Assembly: GCF_003467445.1 (NCBI RefSeq)
Contig: NZ_QSGS01000002.1
Coordinates: 124,001-188,000 of the forward strand
Length of the DNA: 64,000 nt
DNA from: Exiguobacterium sp. AM39-5BH
Lineage (GTDB): Bacteria > Bacillota > Bacilli > Exiguobacteriales > Exiguobacteriaceae
Direction of reading: 5' to 3'
Below are positions 27,209-37,157 of this stretch, piece by piece. Below the pieces are notes generated by a model. It ran no database searches, was not told the origin of the DNA, and saw only the letters and a list, made by a program, of their open reading frames with translations. The position numbers and the translations under genes are program-made. Position 1 is the stretch's first letter. Each line of letters begins with the position of its first letter.

Positions 27209-28168
27209 TTAGCGTTTCCCTTTAATATATGGGATACCAACGGATTTCGGAGCATCCGCACGTCCGACAACACCCGCGAGAGCGAGGATGGTGAGGGCAT
27301 ACGGCGCAATCAAGAGCAAGACTTGAGGTACGTTACTGATAATCGGCAAGTTGCTTCCGATAATCGATAGCGCTTGAGCAAATCCGAAGAAGAGTCCGGC
27401 ACCGAGCGCGCCGAGCGGATTCCACTTCCCGAAAATCATGGCGGCGATAGCCAAGAATCCTTGACCGACAATCGTTGTGCCACTGAAGTTCGTCGTGACG
27501 GTGACGGCGTAGACCGCACCGGCGAGTCCACCGAACGCACCAGAGAGCATGACGCCCATGAAGCGCATTTTCGTGACGTTGATTCCCATCGTGTCAGCTG
27601 CCATCGGGTGTTCCCCGACCGAACGGAGACGAAGACCGAACGGCGTCTTAAAGATGACGAACCAGACGACGAAAGCGAGCGCGATGGCGATGAATGACGT
27701 GTACTGGACGTTGATGAAGAACATGCGAAGTACTGGAATATCCGACAAGATCGGCACGTTTTCTTTCGCGATACGGTACTCGATGAAATCGGTCTGTCCC
27801 TTGTTATAAAGCACACGGACAACGAAGATGGCGAGACCGATTGCAAGCATGTTAATCGCGACTCCAAGGACGGTCTGGTCAGCACGCCACAGAATGGCCG
27901 GGACAGCCAAGAAGAGCGAGAAGAGCGCACCGACGACCATGGCAATCAAGAGAGAGATCCATGGACTGAGACCACCGAGACCCATGTTTGTCAACGTGAG
28001 TGTCGTGATGATGCCTGTCGCAGCACCGATGACCATAATTCCTTCTAAAGCGATGTTTACAACACCTGAACGTTCACTGAAGATTCCGCCAAGCGCAGCG
28101 ATGATGAGTGGAGTCGCATAGGCTAAAGCAACCGGTACGACGATATAGAGGACTTCTAAGAAGCTCAT
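27209..28168 (-). CDS. nupQ: Nucleoside ABC transporter permease (NupQ-like)
   Basis: A 319-residue polytopic membrane protein with eight or more hydrophobic helices, matching the BPD-type inner-membrane permeases of the nucleoside importer (YufQ/NupQ). The signatures GVVNIALEGIMVIGA and LGVAINMLAIGL are characteristic. The start ATG at 28168 (MSFLEVLYIVVPVAL) has GGAGTGGAG upstream; an ATG at 28210 would overlap nupP further. It is the second permease of a nupN-nupO-nupP-nupQ type system. Confidence 0.93.
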   Translation of the reverse strand: MSFLEVLYIVVPVALAYATPLIIAALGGIFSERSGVVNIALEGIMVIGAATGIITTLTLTNMGLGGLSPWISLLIAMVVGALFSLFLAVPAILWRADQTVLGVAINMLAIGLAIFVVRVLYNKGQTDFIEYRIAKENVPILSDIPVLRMFFINVQYTSFIAIALAFVVWFVIFKTPFGLRLRSVGEHPMAADTMGINVTKMRFMGVMLSGAFGGLAGAVYAVTVTTNFSGTTIVGQGFLAIAAMIFGKWNPLGALGAGLFFGFAQALSIIGSNLPIISNVPQVLLLIAPYALTILALAGVVGRADAPKSVGIPYIKGKR

Positions 28169-29228
28169 TTTTTCTCCACTCCTTCTTACGATTTCCTTTA
28201 AATTTGTCAATCACGTAGTTAAAGGCATAACCCGACGCTACGAAGATGACGATGGCCGCGATAATGACTTTGACAAGCTCTGAAGGGATATTGGCCCCGA
28301 GCTGCATGGCGAGTCCACCGATATTGAGACCTGCGAACAAGATGGCAGCCAGGACGACACCGACGGCTGTGTTCGCGCCAAGAAGGGCGACCGCAATCCC
28401 GTCGAATCCGACTCCAGTGAACGAGGCACTGAGCGTCATTCCGCTGAACGTACCAAGTCCTTCCATCGCTCCAGCAAGTCCTGCGAACATACCAGAGATG
28501 ACGAACGAAAGGATGATGTTACGGTTAACACTCATCCCAGCATATTGTGACGCGTGTTTGTTGAAGCCGACAGCGCGAAGTTCATAGCCGAGCGTTGTAC
28601 GTTGTAAAATATAGTAGTAGACGATGGCGGCGAGCACGGCGATGAGGACACCCCAGTGCAAGCGCGAATATGTCGTCAACTCTTGCAACCATGGCGAAGC
28701 GAGCGACGCTGAATCTTTGATTGAATCAGTCCGTTCATTCGTCACCCCGATGACGCTACGTAAAATCGCGTTCGTCGTATATAGGGCGATATAGTTCATC
28801 ATGATGGACGTGATGACTTCATGGACATGGAACTTGGCTTTTAAAAAACCTGGCACGAACGCCCACAGCGCTGCCGCGAACATAGCAGCAAGAAGCGCGA
28901 GTGGAAGGTGGATGAACATCGGTAAATCATAGTTGATCCCGACGTAAACCGCTGCCACCCAACCGATCAACACTTGACCTTCGACCCCGATATTAAACAG
29001 ACCAGTTCGGAATGCGAAGGCAACCGCTAAACCTGAGAAAATGAGCGGGGCTGCGGCGCGAAGGGTTTCCCCAATCGCATACGGACTACCGAGCATTCCT
29101 TCAAATAAAGATGAGAACCCTTGAATCGGCTCATAACCGCCAATGAGCATGACGATTGCACCAACGAGAAGTCCCATTAGAATCGACAAGAGTGGGATGA
29201 GCAGTCGATTGAATCCTAACTTATTCAT
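28165..29228 (-). CDS. nupP: Nucleoside ABC transporter permease (NupP-like), 3' end apparently frameshifted
   Basis: Polytopic permease with the family motifs RTGLFNIGVEGQVLIG and FKSLKA-like region replaced by GTFSGMTLSASFTGVGFDGIAVALLG. As sequenced, the frame stays open to 28074 and its last 30 or so residues are an out-of-frame copy of the start of nupQ. One extra A in the AAAAA-ATG run (28168-28173) would end it at WRKK with a TGA overlapping the nupQ ATG, giving about 354 residues, near the B. subtilis size. I list this repaired end. Overlap with nupO (29225) is the usual ATGA. Confidence 0.85.
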
Positions 29229-30751
29229 ACTGTTTCGTCTCCTCTCTTACCACCGGCCATCAAGAAGCCGAGTTCTTGCTCCGTCGTCTCTTTCGGATCA
29301 CGGATTCCTACGATCTTCCCTTCATACAGGACGGCAATCCGGTCCGCGACGTGTAAAATTTCTTCTAGTTCGAAAGAAATGAGTAGGACGGCACGTCCTT
29401 TTTCACGTTCTTTAATCAACTGTTCATGGATAAACTCGATTGCGCCGACATCAAGCCCACGCGTCGGTTGTGCCGCAATCAATAAGTCAGGCGATCGATC
29501 TACTTCACGGGCGATGATGGCTTTCTGTTGGTTACCACCTGATAAGGCGCGGGCCGGAACATCGACCGATGGAGTTCGGACGTCAAACTTCTCAATCAAG
29601 ACTTTTGCTTTCTCGGCGACAGCTTTATAGTTCATCAAGCCGCGCTTCGAATATGGCTCTTTATAATACGTTTGGAGCACCATGTTATCACGAATCGAGT
29701 AATCGAGTACAAGTCCATGTTTATGACGGTCTTGAGGAATATGACCGACACCTGACTCGGTCACTTTACGCGGTGTGAATCCGGTCACATCTTTACCATT
29801 CAATAATATTTTTCCAGACTCGGGTTTTTTCAAGCCTGAAATCGCTTCAATCAGTTCCGTTTGCCCGTTCCCATCAATTCCGGCAATCCCTAAGATCTCA
29901 CCTGAACGTATTTGTAAATCCAAGCCGTCAACAGCTTCAAGCCCGCGACTATCTTTTACGACGAGCTTTTGTACGTCGAGGACGACTTGCTGTGGATCTG
30001 CCTTGGAATATTCCGCATCAAAGTTAACTTCACGCCCTACCATCATTTCAGCCAAACGATCTTCGTTGACCGTCTCATCGATATCGACCGTTCCGATATA
30101 ACGACCGCGGCGGATAACCGTACAACGGTCGGCAACTTGCATAATTTCTTTTAGCTTATGCGTAATCAAAATGATTGATTTTCCTTCTTCGATCAGACGC
30201 TTCATGATTTGAATGAGTTCCTGAATCTCTTGCGGCGTCAAAACCGCCGTCGGTTCATCAAAAATCAAAATCTCCGCCCCACGATAGAGCGTCTTCAAAA
30301 TCTCGACGCGTTGTTGCATCCCGACAGAGATATCCTCGATTTTAGCATCGGGATCGATACGTAAACCATACTGTTCCGAAATGTCCATAACTTTTTTACG
30401 TGCTGTGGCACGGTCAACTGTCAGTCCACTCTTCGGTTCAGACCCGAGGATGATGTTCTCAGTCACCGTGAACTTTTCAACAAGCATAAAGTGTTGGTGC
30501 ACCATACCGATTCCGAGGTCGTTGGCGATATTCGGATTCTCAATGTTCACTTTTTCCCCGCGCACACGAATCTCGCCGCCTTCTGGCTGATAGAGACCGA
30601 ACAAGACGTTCATAAGCGTCGACTTCCCGGCACCATTTTCACCGAGCAACGCATGAATCTCTCCTTTACGCAATTGGAGAGTGATATTGTCGTTGGCAAC
30701 GAACGTTCCGAACTCTTTGCGAATATTGAGCATTTCAATTACATATTCCAA
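29225..30751 (-). CDS. nupO: Nucleoside ABC transporter ATP-binding protein, duplicated (NupO-like)
   Basis: 508 residues comprising two ABC domains. The first has Walker A GENGAGKST, signature ISVGMQQRVEI and Walker B LIFDEPTAVLTPQE. The second has the degenerate Walker A GIDGNGQTE and signature ALSGGNQQKAI with LIAAQPTRGLD. A second domain with poor Walker A is typical of the sugar- and nucleoside-importer class. It energises the nupP/nupQ permeases. The start is a TTG at 30751 (MEYVIEML) with AGGAGTG upstream. Confidence 0.94.
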   Translation of the reverse strand: MEYVIEMLNIRKEFGTFVANDNITLQLRKGEIHALLGENGAGKSTLMNVLFGLYQPEGGEIRVRGEKVNIENPNIANDLGIGMVHQHFMLVEKFTVTENIILGSEPKSGLTVDRATARKKVMDISEQYGLRIDPDAKIEDISVGMQQRVEILKTLYRGAEILIFDEPTAVLTPQEIQELIQIMKRLIEEGKSIILITHKLKEIMQVADRCTVIRRGRYIGTVDIDETVNEDRLAEMMVGREVNFDAEYSKADPQQVVLDVQKLVVKDSRGLEAVDGLDLQIRSGEILGIAGIDGNGQTELIEAISGLKKPESGKILLNGKDVTGFTPRKVTESGVGHIPQDRHKHGLVLDYSIRDNMVLQTYYKEPYSKRGLMNYKAVAEKAKVLIEKFDVRTPSVDVPARALSGGNQQKAIIAREVDRSPDLLIAAQPTRGLDVGAIEFIHEQLIKEREKGRAVLLISFELEEILHVADRIAVLYEGKIVGIRDPKETTEQELGFLMAGGKRGDETV

Positions 30752-30812
30752 GAAAGTCCACTCCTAACTTTAAGTAAAGGGAGACCGCATGGGTCCCCCC
30801 TAACTCAATGAA

Positions 30813-31897
30813 TTATTTTACTGTTTTCATGAACTCTTCGAACTCAGCGTCAGTCGCTGGAGCCGTGATGTCTCCATCGATCAACTGTTGACGGTACTCA
30901 TCAACTTTTGTGAGGACGTCAGCTGCAACGTTCTTATCCGAAGTCTCAGCAATCCCTACGCCATCATCTTTCAACGAGAACTCAACGATTTCGCCGGCAG
31001 GGAACTTATCTTCCATTGCAAGTTTCGATACTTCGTAAGTAGCCGTGTCAACACGTTTTACCATTGAAGTAAGCGTTACGTTTTCTGGAAGACCTTCTTC
31101 GTACTGGTCACGGTCAACACCGATGACCCATACATCTTCGCCGTTCTTCTTACGGTTTTTCGCTTCTGTGAATACCCCTACCCCTGTACCACCTGCTGCG
31201 TGATACACGATATCAGAACCTGCTCCATACATACCCGAAGCGATGGCTGTACCTTTTTCAGCTGAGTTGAAGTCTTCCGCGTACTTCACGTCGATTGTCG
31301 CATCCGGGTTAACGGCCATGACGCCAGCTTTATAACCGTTCTCGAACTTCTTGATCAAGTCAGACTCAACGCCGCCGACGAATCCGACTTTGTCAGTTTT
31401 CGTAGTGAGACCTGCGACAACACCGACGAGGAACGAACCTTCTTGCTCTTTGAACGTGATCGATGCGACGTTCGGTGCATCAACGACCATATCGACGAGC
31501 GCGAAGTTGTTGTCTGGGAACTGTTCAGCAACTTTTTGGATGTCTTCTCCCATCAAGAAGCCGATTCCGTAAATCAAGTCGAAGTTATCGCGTGCCAATT
31601 GCTGCAAGTTCGGCTGGTAGTCCGCTTGTTTCGATGATTGAAGATATTTGAAGCCTTCGTTTTCAGTCAAGCTGTTGTCTTTCCCGAACTTCGTAAGACC
31701 TTCCCAAGCTGATTGGTTGAACGATTTATCGTCGACACCGCCAGTATCGGTTACCATCGCTACTTTGAAGTCGCTACCTTCGCCGCCGCCTCGTTGTTTG
31801 AAGCACCTTCATTGTCATCCCCGCCACATGCTGCGAGTACTGTTGAGAGTGTGAGACCTGCTGCTAAAGCTGAGAGAATCGTTTTTTTCTTGTTCAT
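30813..31897 (-). CDS. nupN: Nucleoside-binding BMP-family lipoprotein (NupN-like), interrupted by one frameshift
   Basis: The solute receptor of the importer. The start ATG at 31897 gives a lipoprotein signal with lipobox LAAC and Cys24. The frame breaks after about 36 codons. Adding one G to the GG at 31789-31790 (minus strand) joins it to GSDFKVAMVTDTGGVDDKSFNQ, which runs to 30813 as a Med/BMP substrate-binding domain (FALVDMVVDAPNVASI, VGFVGGVESDLI, YHAAGGTGVGVF, GVDRDQYE). Repaired length is 361 residues, near B. subtilis YufN. It is the first gene of the transporter operon, with its own promoter and cre-like site. The break is probably an error. Confidence 0.9.
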
Positions 31898-31917
31898 CGT
31901 CGTGTTTCCCCTTTCGG

Positions 31918-31945
31918 ATTATAACAATTAAGGTTGTCATGTCAT
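31918..31945 (-). promoter_or_regulatory. Promoter of the nup-type operon
   Basis: Minus strand ATGACA (31940-31945), 16-bp spacer, TATAAT (31918-31923), perfect at -10 and one base from consensus at -35. About 15 to 20 bp separate it from the nupN ATG. Confidence 0.75.
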
Positions 31946-31967
31946 CAGTAGTCTTTACACCGGTATA

Positions 31968-31981
31968 AGAAAGCGCTTTCA
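31968..31981. promoter_or_regulatory. cre-like site upstream of the nup-type operon
   Basis: On the minus strand TGAAAGCGCTTTCT matches TGWAANCGNTNWCA at all but the last base, with GAAAGCGCTTTC a perfect palindrome. Its centre is about 60 bp upstream of the predicted transcription start. CcpA control is inference. Confidence 0.55.
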
Positions 31982-32025
31982 CGCTGTTCCCCAAAAATAA
32001 CCGTTTCCGGATAAAACGAACGTGC

Positions 32026-32745
32026 TTAGACGCGTTTGCGGACGACGTGGAAGTCGAAGCGGTCCGCTCGGAAAAAGTTCGCCGAATCGAGCAGCGGTAA
32101 GTCGCTCTCATCGTAATGCAATTGTTTCAATGCCAGTAACGGTTGGTCCGTTTGAAGTTGCGTCGATATTTCTGTGTTGACACTCGGTTCGATGTGCGTA
32201 ATGGCATATGCAACCCGACGTCCTACCTCTTGTTCGAGCGCATCAAACAATGATTTTCCTTCCGCCAACGCATCAGGATTAGAGACGAGATGAGCTGGGA
32301 TTTTATCCACACAGTATACGACTGGTGTCTCGTCCGCGTAACGAATCCGGACAATCCGATAGATCGGTGAGTTCGGTTCGATTTTCAGACGCTCGGCTTC
32401 TCTCTCGGTCGCTAACACTTTTTCGGCCACCAATACTTTCGTTCCCGGTGTCATTTTGGCGCGCATGATCATATCTGTGACACTAAACAGTTCTTCAATC
32501 CCAGAAGTGAATGGGGGTTTTGAACTGATGAATGTCCCGACACCATGTTTCCGCACGACAAATTTCTCGTCTTCGAGGATACGAAGCGCTTCTCGGAGTG
32601 TCGCACGACTAACCCCTAATTGCTTCGATAACTCAAATTCTGAAGGAAGTTTCTCTCCTTCACGATAGACACCATCGTCGATATCTTGCTTGATTTTCTC
32701 AATCACGCGAAGATAGAGCAAGCGATGATCGAGCTTGATCGACAT
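32026..32745 (-). CDS. GntR-family (HutC/UTRA) transcriptional regulator, YmfC-like
   Basis: 239 residues: an N-terminal winged helix (YLRVIEKIKQDIDDGVYREGEKLPSEFELSKQLGVSRATLREALRIL) followed by a UTRA effector domain (SPIYRIVRIRYADETPVVYCVDKIP, LLALKQLHYDESDLPLL). It lies just upstream of the nup-type transporter genes, as YmfC-like proteins often do, and so is the obvious local regulator of nucleoside uptake. Start ATG at 32745 (MSIKLDHR), with AAAGGTGG about 9 bases upstream; the ORF can extend four codons further. An inverted repeat overlaps its promoter. Ligand unknown. Confidence 0.88.
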   Translation of the reverse strand: MSIKLDHRLLYLRVIEKIKQDIDDGVYREGEKLPSEFELSKQLGVSRATLREALRILEDEKFVVRKHGVGTFISSKPPFTSGIEELFSVTDMIMRAKMTPGTKVLVAEKVLATEREAERLKIEPNSPIYRIVRIRYADETPVVYCVDKIPAHLVSNPDALAEGKSLFDALEQEVGRRVAYAITHIEPSVNTEISTQLQTDQPLLALKQLHYDESDLPLLDSANFFRADRFDFHVVRKRV

Positions 32746-32757
32746 GGGCCTCACCAC

Positions 32758-33095
32758 CTTTACTATTCTTACCAGTGCTCAGACATCTGACGTATGATTG
32801 TCCTTCGCAATTCTAAGTATAGGGATTCCCGAAATAGAACGCAATACTTTTTGTTCGGAATCAGGGAAATATTTTAACATGAGGGATTATGTACACCTCT
32901 TAGTCTATATTACCTGTTCTCAAGCTGTTTGAAAAGAAACCGTAACATGTAAACGGTATTAAAAAATGAAAGCGATTCACTAAATTAACCAGTATGTCCC
33001 ATTGTACACAATAGGTCATATGTGCTATCTTACTCGGTTTCTATTTATCCTATTATTATCTTAACCCATCCAAGTCGAAAGGAGTGAATATACAC
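32758..33095. other. Gene-free interval upstream of the GntR regulator
   Basis: No credible ORF, RNA gene or repeat was seen in most of this AT-rich stretch. It holds a sigma-A-type promoter for the GntR gene (TTGCGT at 32839-32844, 17 bp, TATACT at 32816-32821) and an inverted repeat that overlaps it. The rest, 32870 to 33090, shows no recognisable feature and ends with the ftsK terminator. Confidence 0.6.
32816..32862 (-). promoter_or_regulatory. GntR-gene promoter overlapped by an imperfect inverted repeat
   Basis: Promoter: TTGCGT (32839-32844), 17-bp spacer, TATACT (32816-32821). GATTCCCGAA (32824-32833) and TTCGGAATC (32854-32862) form an inverted repeat, with one bulged base, that spans the spacer and the -35. 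Position suits an autoregulatory operator; this is inference. Confidence 0.5.
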
Positions 33096-33140
33096 AAAAA
33101 ACGAACGAATAGTAATGATGAATTCTAATCGTTCGTTTTT
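33096..33140 (-). terminator. Intrinsic terminator of ftsK
   Basis: AAAAAACGAACGA (33096-33108) pairs with TCGTTCGTTTTT (33129-33140) around a 20-base loop, with the T-run on the minus strand. Confidence 0.75.
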
Positions 33141-33144
33141 GAAT

Positions 33145-35334
33145 TTACCCTTCAGGTTGATTGATGAGCACTTTCCGCGGTTTTGACCCTTCAGAAGGCC
33201 CGACGTATCCAGCCTGCTCGAGCGAATCAATCAGTCGGGCGGCCCGATTGTACCCGATACGGAATCTTCGTTGAATCATCGAAGTGGACGCCGTCTCTTG
33301 CGTCAAGATGAATTGAATGACTTCATCGAACAACAAATCGTCCGAGTCAATCGTCGTGACCTCCTCTTCTTTCGGCATCATCGCCTCGACGTATTGGGCC
33401 CGTTGTTGGGCGATGACGTGATTGACGACCGTCTCGACTTCTTGATCCGAGACGAAGGCGCCTTGGACACGAATCGGTTTGTTCATCCCGTTGGCGAGCA
33501 TGAGCATGTCACCCCGTCCGAGCAACTTTTCTGCCCCGCCGCCGTCAAGAATCGTCCGTGAATCCGTCTGCGAGGAGACCGCGAACGCAATCCGGGACGG
33601 GATGTTCGCTTTGATGACCCCGGTGATGACATCGACCGACGGACGCTGCGTGGCAAGTACCATATGAATGCCGGCTGCCCGAGCCATCTGGGCGAGACGC
33701 ATGATCGCGTCCTCGACGTCGTTCGAGGCGACCATCATCAAGTCGGCAAGCTCATCGACAATGACGACGATGAACGGGAGACGCTTCGCATCCTCGTCGT
33801 CCGACTTATCGACGAGCTCGTTGTAGCCTTCGATGTTCCGGACGCCGTAACGACTGAACAGCTCATAGCGCCGTTCCATCTCGGCGACGACTTGTTTGAG
33901 CGCTTGAGCAGCTTTCTTCGGATCCGTCACGACCGGCGTCAACAAGTGCGGGACACCGTTATAGACGTTCAATTCGACCATTTTCGGGTCGATCATCATG
34001 AGCCGCACCTCATCGGGACGTGTTCGCATCAAGAGCGACACGATCATCCCGTTGATACAGACCGATTTCCCCGAACCGGTCGAACCGGCGACGAGCAAAT
34101 GCGGCATCTTGTTCAAGGCAATCGTCACGGTCTCGCCGCTGATGCTACGGCCCAAGGCGACGAGTAGCGGCGACTGTTCCCGTTTGACCGGATCGGCCTC
34201 GAGCACTTCACGGAGACAGACCGGGGCCACTTCCTGATTCGGCACTTCAATCCCGATGGCCGCTTTACCGGGAATCGGTGCCTCGATCCGAATATCTTTC
34301 GCGGCGAGGGCAAGGGCAAGGTCGTCACTGAGCGAGGTGATCCGGCTCACTTTGACCCCGATATCCGGTTGCAGTTCATATTTCGTCACGGTCGGCCCCA
34401 AATGAATCTTCAATACTTTCACACCGACGCCGAACGATTTGAGCGTTTGGACGAGTTTCGTCGCATTCGCTTTTAAACGGGCGTTCTCACCGGACAGGTC
34501 GGTCACGACCGGTTCACTGAGAATCGTGAACGTCGGCAGTTCATACGTATCCGACACGTCCTGAGATGCCGTCATCATCATATCTTCGGTCGGCAAATCG
34601 GCTACTTCTTCTGACGAGATAATTTCTTCCGTTTTCGGACGTTTCTCGGCAACGACTTTCTCACTGAACCCGACGATTGGGATGTCATGCATCGTCACCG
34701 CGTCCGCCTCAGGCTCAGCTTCCGCAGGTATGGACTCTGCCTTCGTTGGTGGCGACACTACCTTCCGACGCTTCACAGGGGCTGGTTTGACCCGTTCCCG
34801 GTCGTGCCACTCTTGCTTGATGGCTGTACCAGTCTCAAGTAACCGCGAACCCATCGTCCGCCAAATCGTCGGCGACAACAGTGAAATCCCGACAATCATA
34901 CAGAGCGCGCCTAAAAAGACGATTCCAAAGTCGGAGAGCAAATATCGGCTGAATTGGTAGAGCGAGCCGTTGACCGCTCCCCGCTCCGCACCCCATACGA
35001 GATCTCCGAACATCAAGAACGACGTCAGCAATAACAGGATGCCTGTACGCTGCATCGGACGAAATTTATTTAAAAAGACGAGCAACGTAAACGCGATTGC
35101 CAAATACGTCAATGCTCCCCATCCCCCGAACAACGTCGTCGCGAGGAATGACGTCTGCTTCCCGACCCAACCGAGGTCAAACAGCGAGAAGATGAACGCT
35201 GTGATTGACGAGACGAATAAAATCCAGCCATATGTACGCAAGGGAATGGGCTGTTTTTTCGTGCGTCTCGTCGTCGGCCGGCTCGTCGTCGGTCGTTTCC
35301 GCTTTGTCGGCGTTTTTCTCGTTTTTTGTGCCAC
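33145..35334 (-). CDS. ftsK: DNA translocase FtsK/SpoIIIE
   Basis: 729 residues: four N-terminal membrane helices, a basic/proline-rich then acidic linker, and a RecA-type motor with Walker [10 protein letters not shown] and Walker [19 protein letters not shown]-terminal winged-helix gamma domain ([30 protein letters not shown]) reads KOPS-type polar DNA motifs. It pumps chromosomal DNA clear of the septum. Start GTG at 35334 with AGGAGGAA upstream. In B. subtilis the gene at this place (after rnjB, before ymfC) is spoIIIE; sporulation genes are otherwise absent here, so the division role is more likely. Confidence 0.95.
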   Translation of the reverse strand: MAQKTRKTPTKRKRPTTSRPTTRRTKKQPIPLRTYGWILFVSSITAFIFSLFDLGWVGKQTSFLATTLFGGWGALTYLAIAFTLLVFLNKFRPMQRTGILLLLTSFLMFGDLVWGAERGAVNGSLYQFSRYLLSDFGIVFLGALCMIVGISLLSPTIWRTMGSRLLETGTAIKQEWHDRERVKPAPVKRRKVVSPPTKAESIPAEAEPEADAVTMHDIPIVGFSEKVVAEKRPKTEEIISSEEVADLPTEDMMMTASQDVSDTYELPTFTILSEPVVTDLSGENARLKANATKLVQTLKSFGVGVKVLKIHLGPTVTKYELQPDIGVKVSRITSLSDDLALALAAKDIRIEAPIPGKAAIGIEVPNQEVAPVCLREVLEADPVKREQSPLLVALGRSISGETVTIALNKMPHLLVAGSTGSGKSVCINGMIVSLLMRTRPDEVRLMMIDPKMVELNVYNGVPHLLTPVVTDPKKAAQALKQVVAEMERRYELFSRYGVRNIEGYNELVDKSDDEDAKRLPFIVVIVDELADLMMVASNDVEDAIMRLAQMARAAGIHMVLATQRPSVDVITGVIKANIPSRIAFAVSSQTDSRTILDGGGAEKLLGRGDMLMLANGMNKPIRVQGAFVSDQEVETVVNHVIAQQRAQYVEAMMPKEEEVTTIDSDDLLFDEVIQFILTQETASTSMIQRRFRIGYNRAARLIDSLEQAGYVGPSEGSKPRKVLINQPEG

Positions 35335-35356
35335 CTTAGATTCCTCCTATAAAAAC

Positions 35357-35384
35357 AAGGCAAAAGTCCCATGACTTTTGCCTT
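35357..35384 (-). terminator. Intrinsic terminator between the RNase J gene and ftsK
   Basis: Perfect 12-base arms AAGGCAAAAGTC and GACTTTTGCCTT around CCAT, followed on the minus strand by TTGTTTTT. The ftsK Shine-Dalgarno lies directly after it. Confidence 0.8.
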
Positions 35385-35395
35385 AATCTCGATCT

Positions 35396-37062
35396 TTAAA
35401 TTTCCATGATGATCGGCAAGATCATCGGACGACGTTTCGTCTGTTCGAACAAATAGACGCTGAGCCGCTCGCGGATATTTGATTTCAACTCGGTCCAATC
35501 ACTTCCAGCCTGGAGACTCTTCTCGATCTGTTTCGTGACGATGCGGTTTGCTTCTGAGATCATCTCTTCCGATTCACGCATATAGACGAATCCGCGCGAG
35601 ATGAGTTCAGGTCCTGAAATCAATTTCTTCTGTTTCCGGTTCAACGTGACGACACAGAGGACGACACCATCTTGTGACAAGAGACGACGGTCACGGAGGA
35701 CGATATTGCCGACGTCCCCGACACCGATTCCATCGATCAAGACGTTACCGGCTGGTACTTTCCGGGTCATCCGGGCTTTACGCCCCGTGAACTCGACGAC
35801 ATCCCCTTTTTCGACGATGAAGATGTTGTTCGATTTCACTCCGACTTGCTCGGCGAGTTTCGAGTGGGCCATCTGCATTCGATACTCCCCATGAATCGGG
35901 AGGAAGTACTTCGGTTTGACGAGGTTCAACATGAGTTTGAGTTCTTCAGCCGAACCGTGGCCCGAGACGTGTACTTTGCGCTGGTTATAGATCACGTTGG
36001 CGCCTGAGCGGAACAGCAGGTCAATCGTCTTCGAGACCGACTTCTCATTCCCTGGAATCGGTGTCGCCGCGATGACGACCGTGTCGTTCAAGCGGATGTT
36101 CACTTGTTTATGGGCGTTGCGCGCCATGCGCGTCAAGGCCGCCATCGGCTCCCCTTGCGAACCAGTCGTCAAGATGACGACTTTGTTGTCAGGCAAGCGA
36201 TTCACTTGTGAAAGCTCGACGAGTGTCTTCGGTTTGAAACGAAGGTAATTGAGCTTCTGTGCCACTTCAACGATATTGACCATGCTACGGCCGACGACGG
36301 CCACTTTACGGTCGTTCGCCTCGGCTGCCGAGAACACTTGTTGTAGACGGTGCACGTTCGAAGCGAACGAGGCGACGATGACGCGGCCTTCGGTTGATAG
36401 ATGACATCGTTCAGCTCGGTGCCGACGAGCGACTCCGAACCGGTTTGACCCGGACGTTCCGCGTTCGTCGAATCCGATAATAAACAGAGGACTCCCCGTT
36501 GTCCAATTGCTGCCAACTTGTTGAAGTCTGATTGTTTCCCATCGACCGGTGTGTAGTCAAACTTGAAGTCGCCCGTGTGAACGATGGCGCCTTGCGACGT
36601 TTGGATACAGACCCCGACACAATCCGGGATCGAGTGGTTGACGCGGAAGAAAGTGATGAAATGATCAGCGATAGTCAATTTCGTTTTGGCATCAATCAAT
36701 CGAAGGTCGACTTCTTTCAATAAGCCAGCCTCTTTTAATTTGAGCTCGATCAAACCGAGCGTCAATTTCGTCCCATAGACGGGAACGTGTTTCAAATCAC
36801 GGAGTACATAGCTGAGTCCACCAATATGGTCTTCGTGACCGTGTGTGATGAAAATCGCGCGTATCCGATCTTTATTTTCTTTCAAATACGTAATGTCCGG
36901 GATGACGATATCAATCCCGAGCATCTCATCGCCTGGGAACATAAGGCCGGCATCGATGACGAAGATGTCGTCGTCTAGTTCCACGACGTACATGTTCTTC
37001 CCGATTTCGCCTACGCCTCCAAGCGCAAAGACGCTAACGTTCTCTGTCTTCTTCTTTGACAC
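35396..37062 (-). CDS. rnjB: Ribonuclease J (RnjB/YmfA type), interrupted by one frameshift
   Basis: A metallo-beta-lactamase/beta-CASP ribonuclease. The N-terminal part (GTG at 37062, AGGAGG upstream) has ALGGVGEIGKN, the zinc motif THGHEDHIGG and VHTGDFKFDYTPV. The C-terminal part, in another frame, has VVGRS, TTGSQGEP, HVSGHGS and the conserved end RRPMILPIIMEI. One A added near 36394 (CAAACCG) joins them; the product is then 555 residues, exactly the B. subtilis length. Sequence details (KKKTENV start, VPVYGTKLTL, SNAERPG, HVSGHGS.EELKLM) and its place before ftsK make it the RnjB orthologue. Unlike B. subtilis RnjB, its zinc motif is canonical. The break is probably an error. Confidence 0.93.
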
Positions 37063-37157
37063 TAACAAAAACCTCCTAGATGTTGCATATTCTGTTTCGT
37101 CCACTTATCGCTACTGAATATTGTATCGGAAAACTGCTGATATGCCAACATTTCCGT

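Noticed and set aside
33045..33230. Small 61-codon ORF overlapping the ftsK end
   Set aside because: It covers the ftsK terminator and the tail of ftsK out of frame, with no ribosome site.
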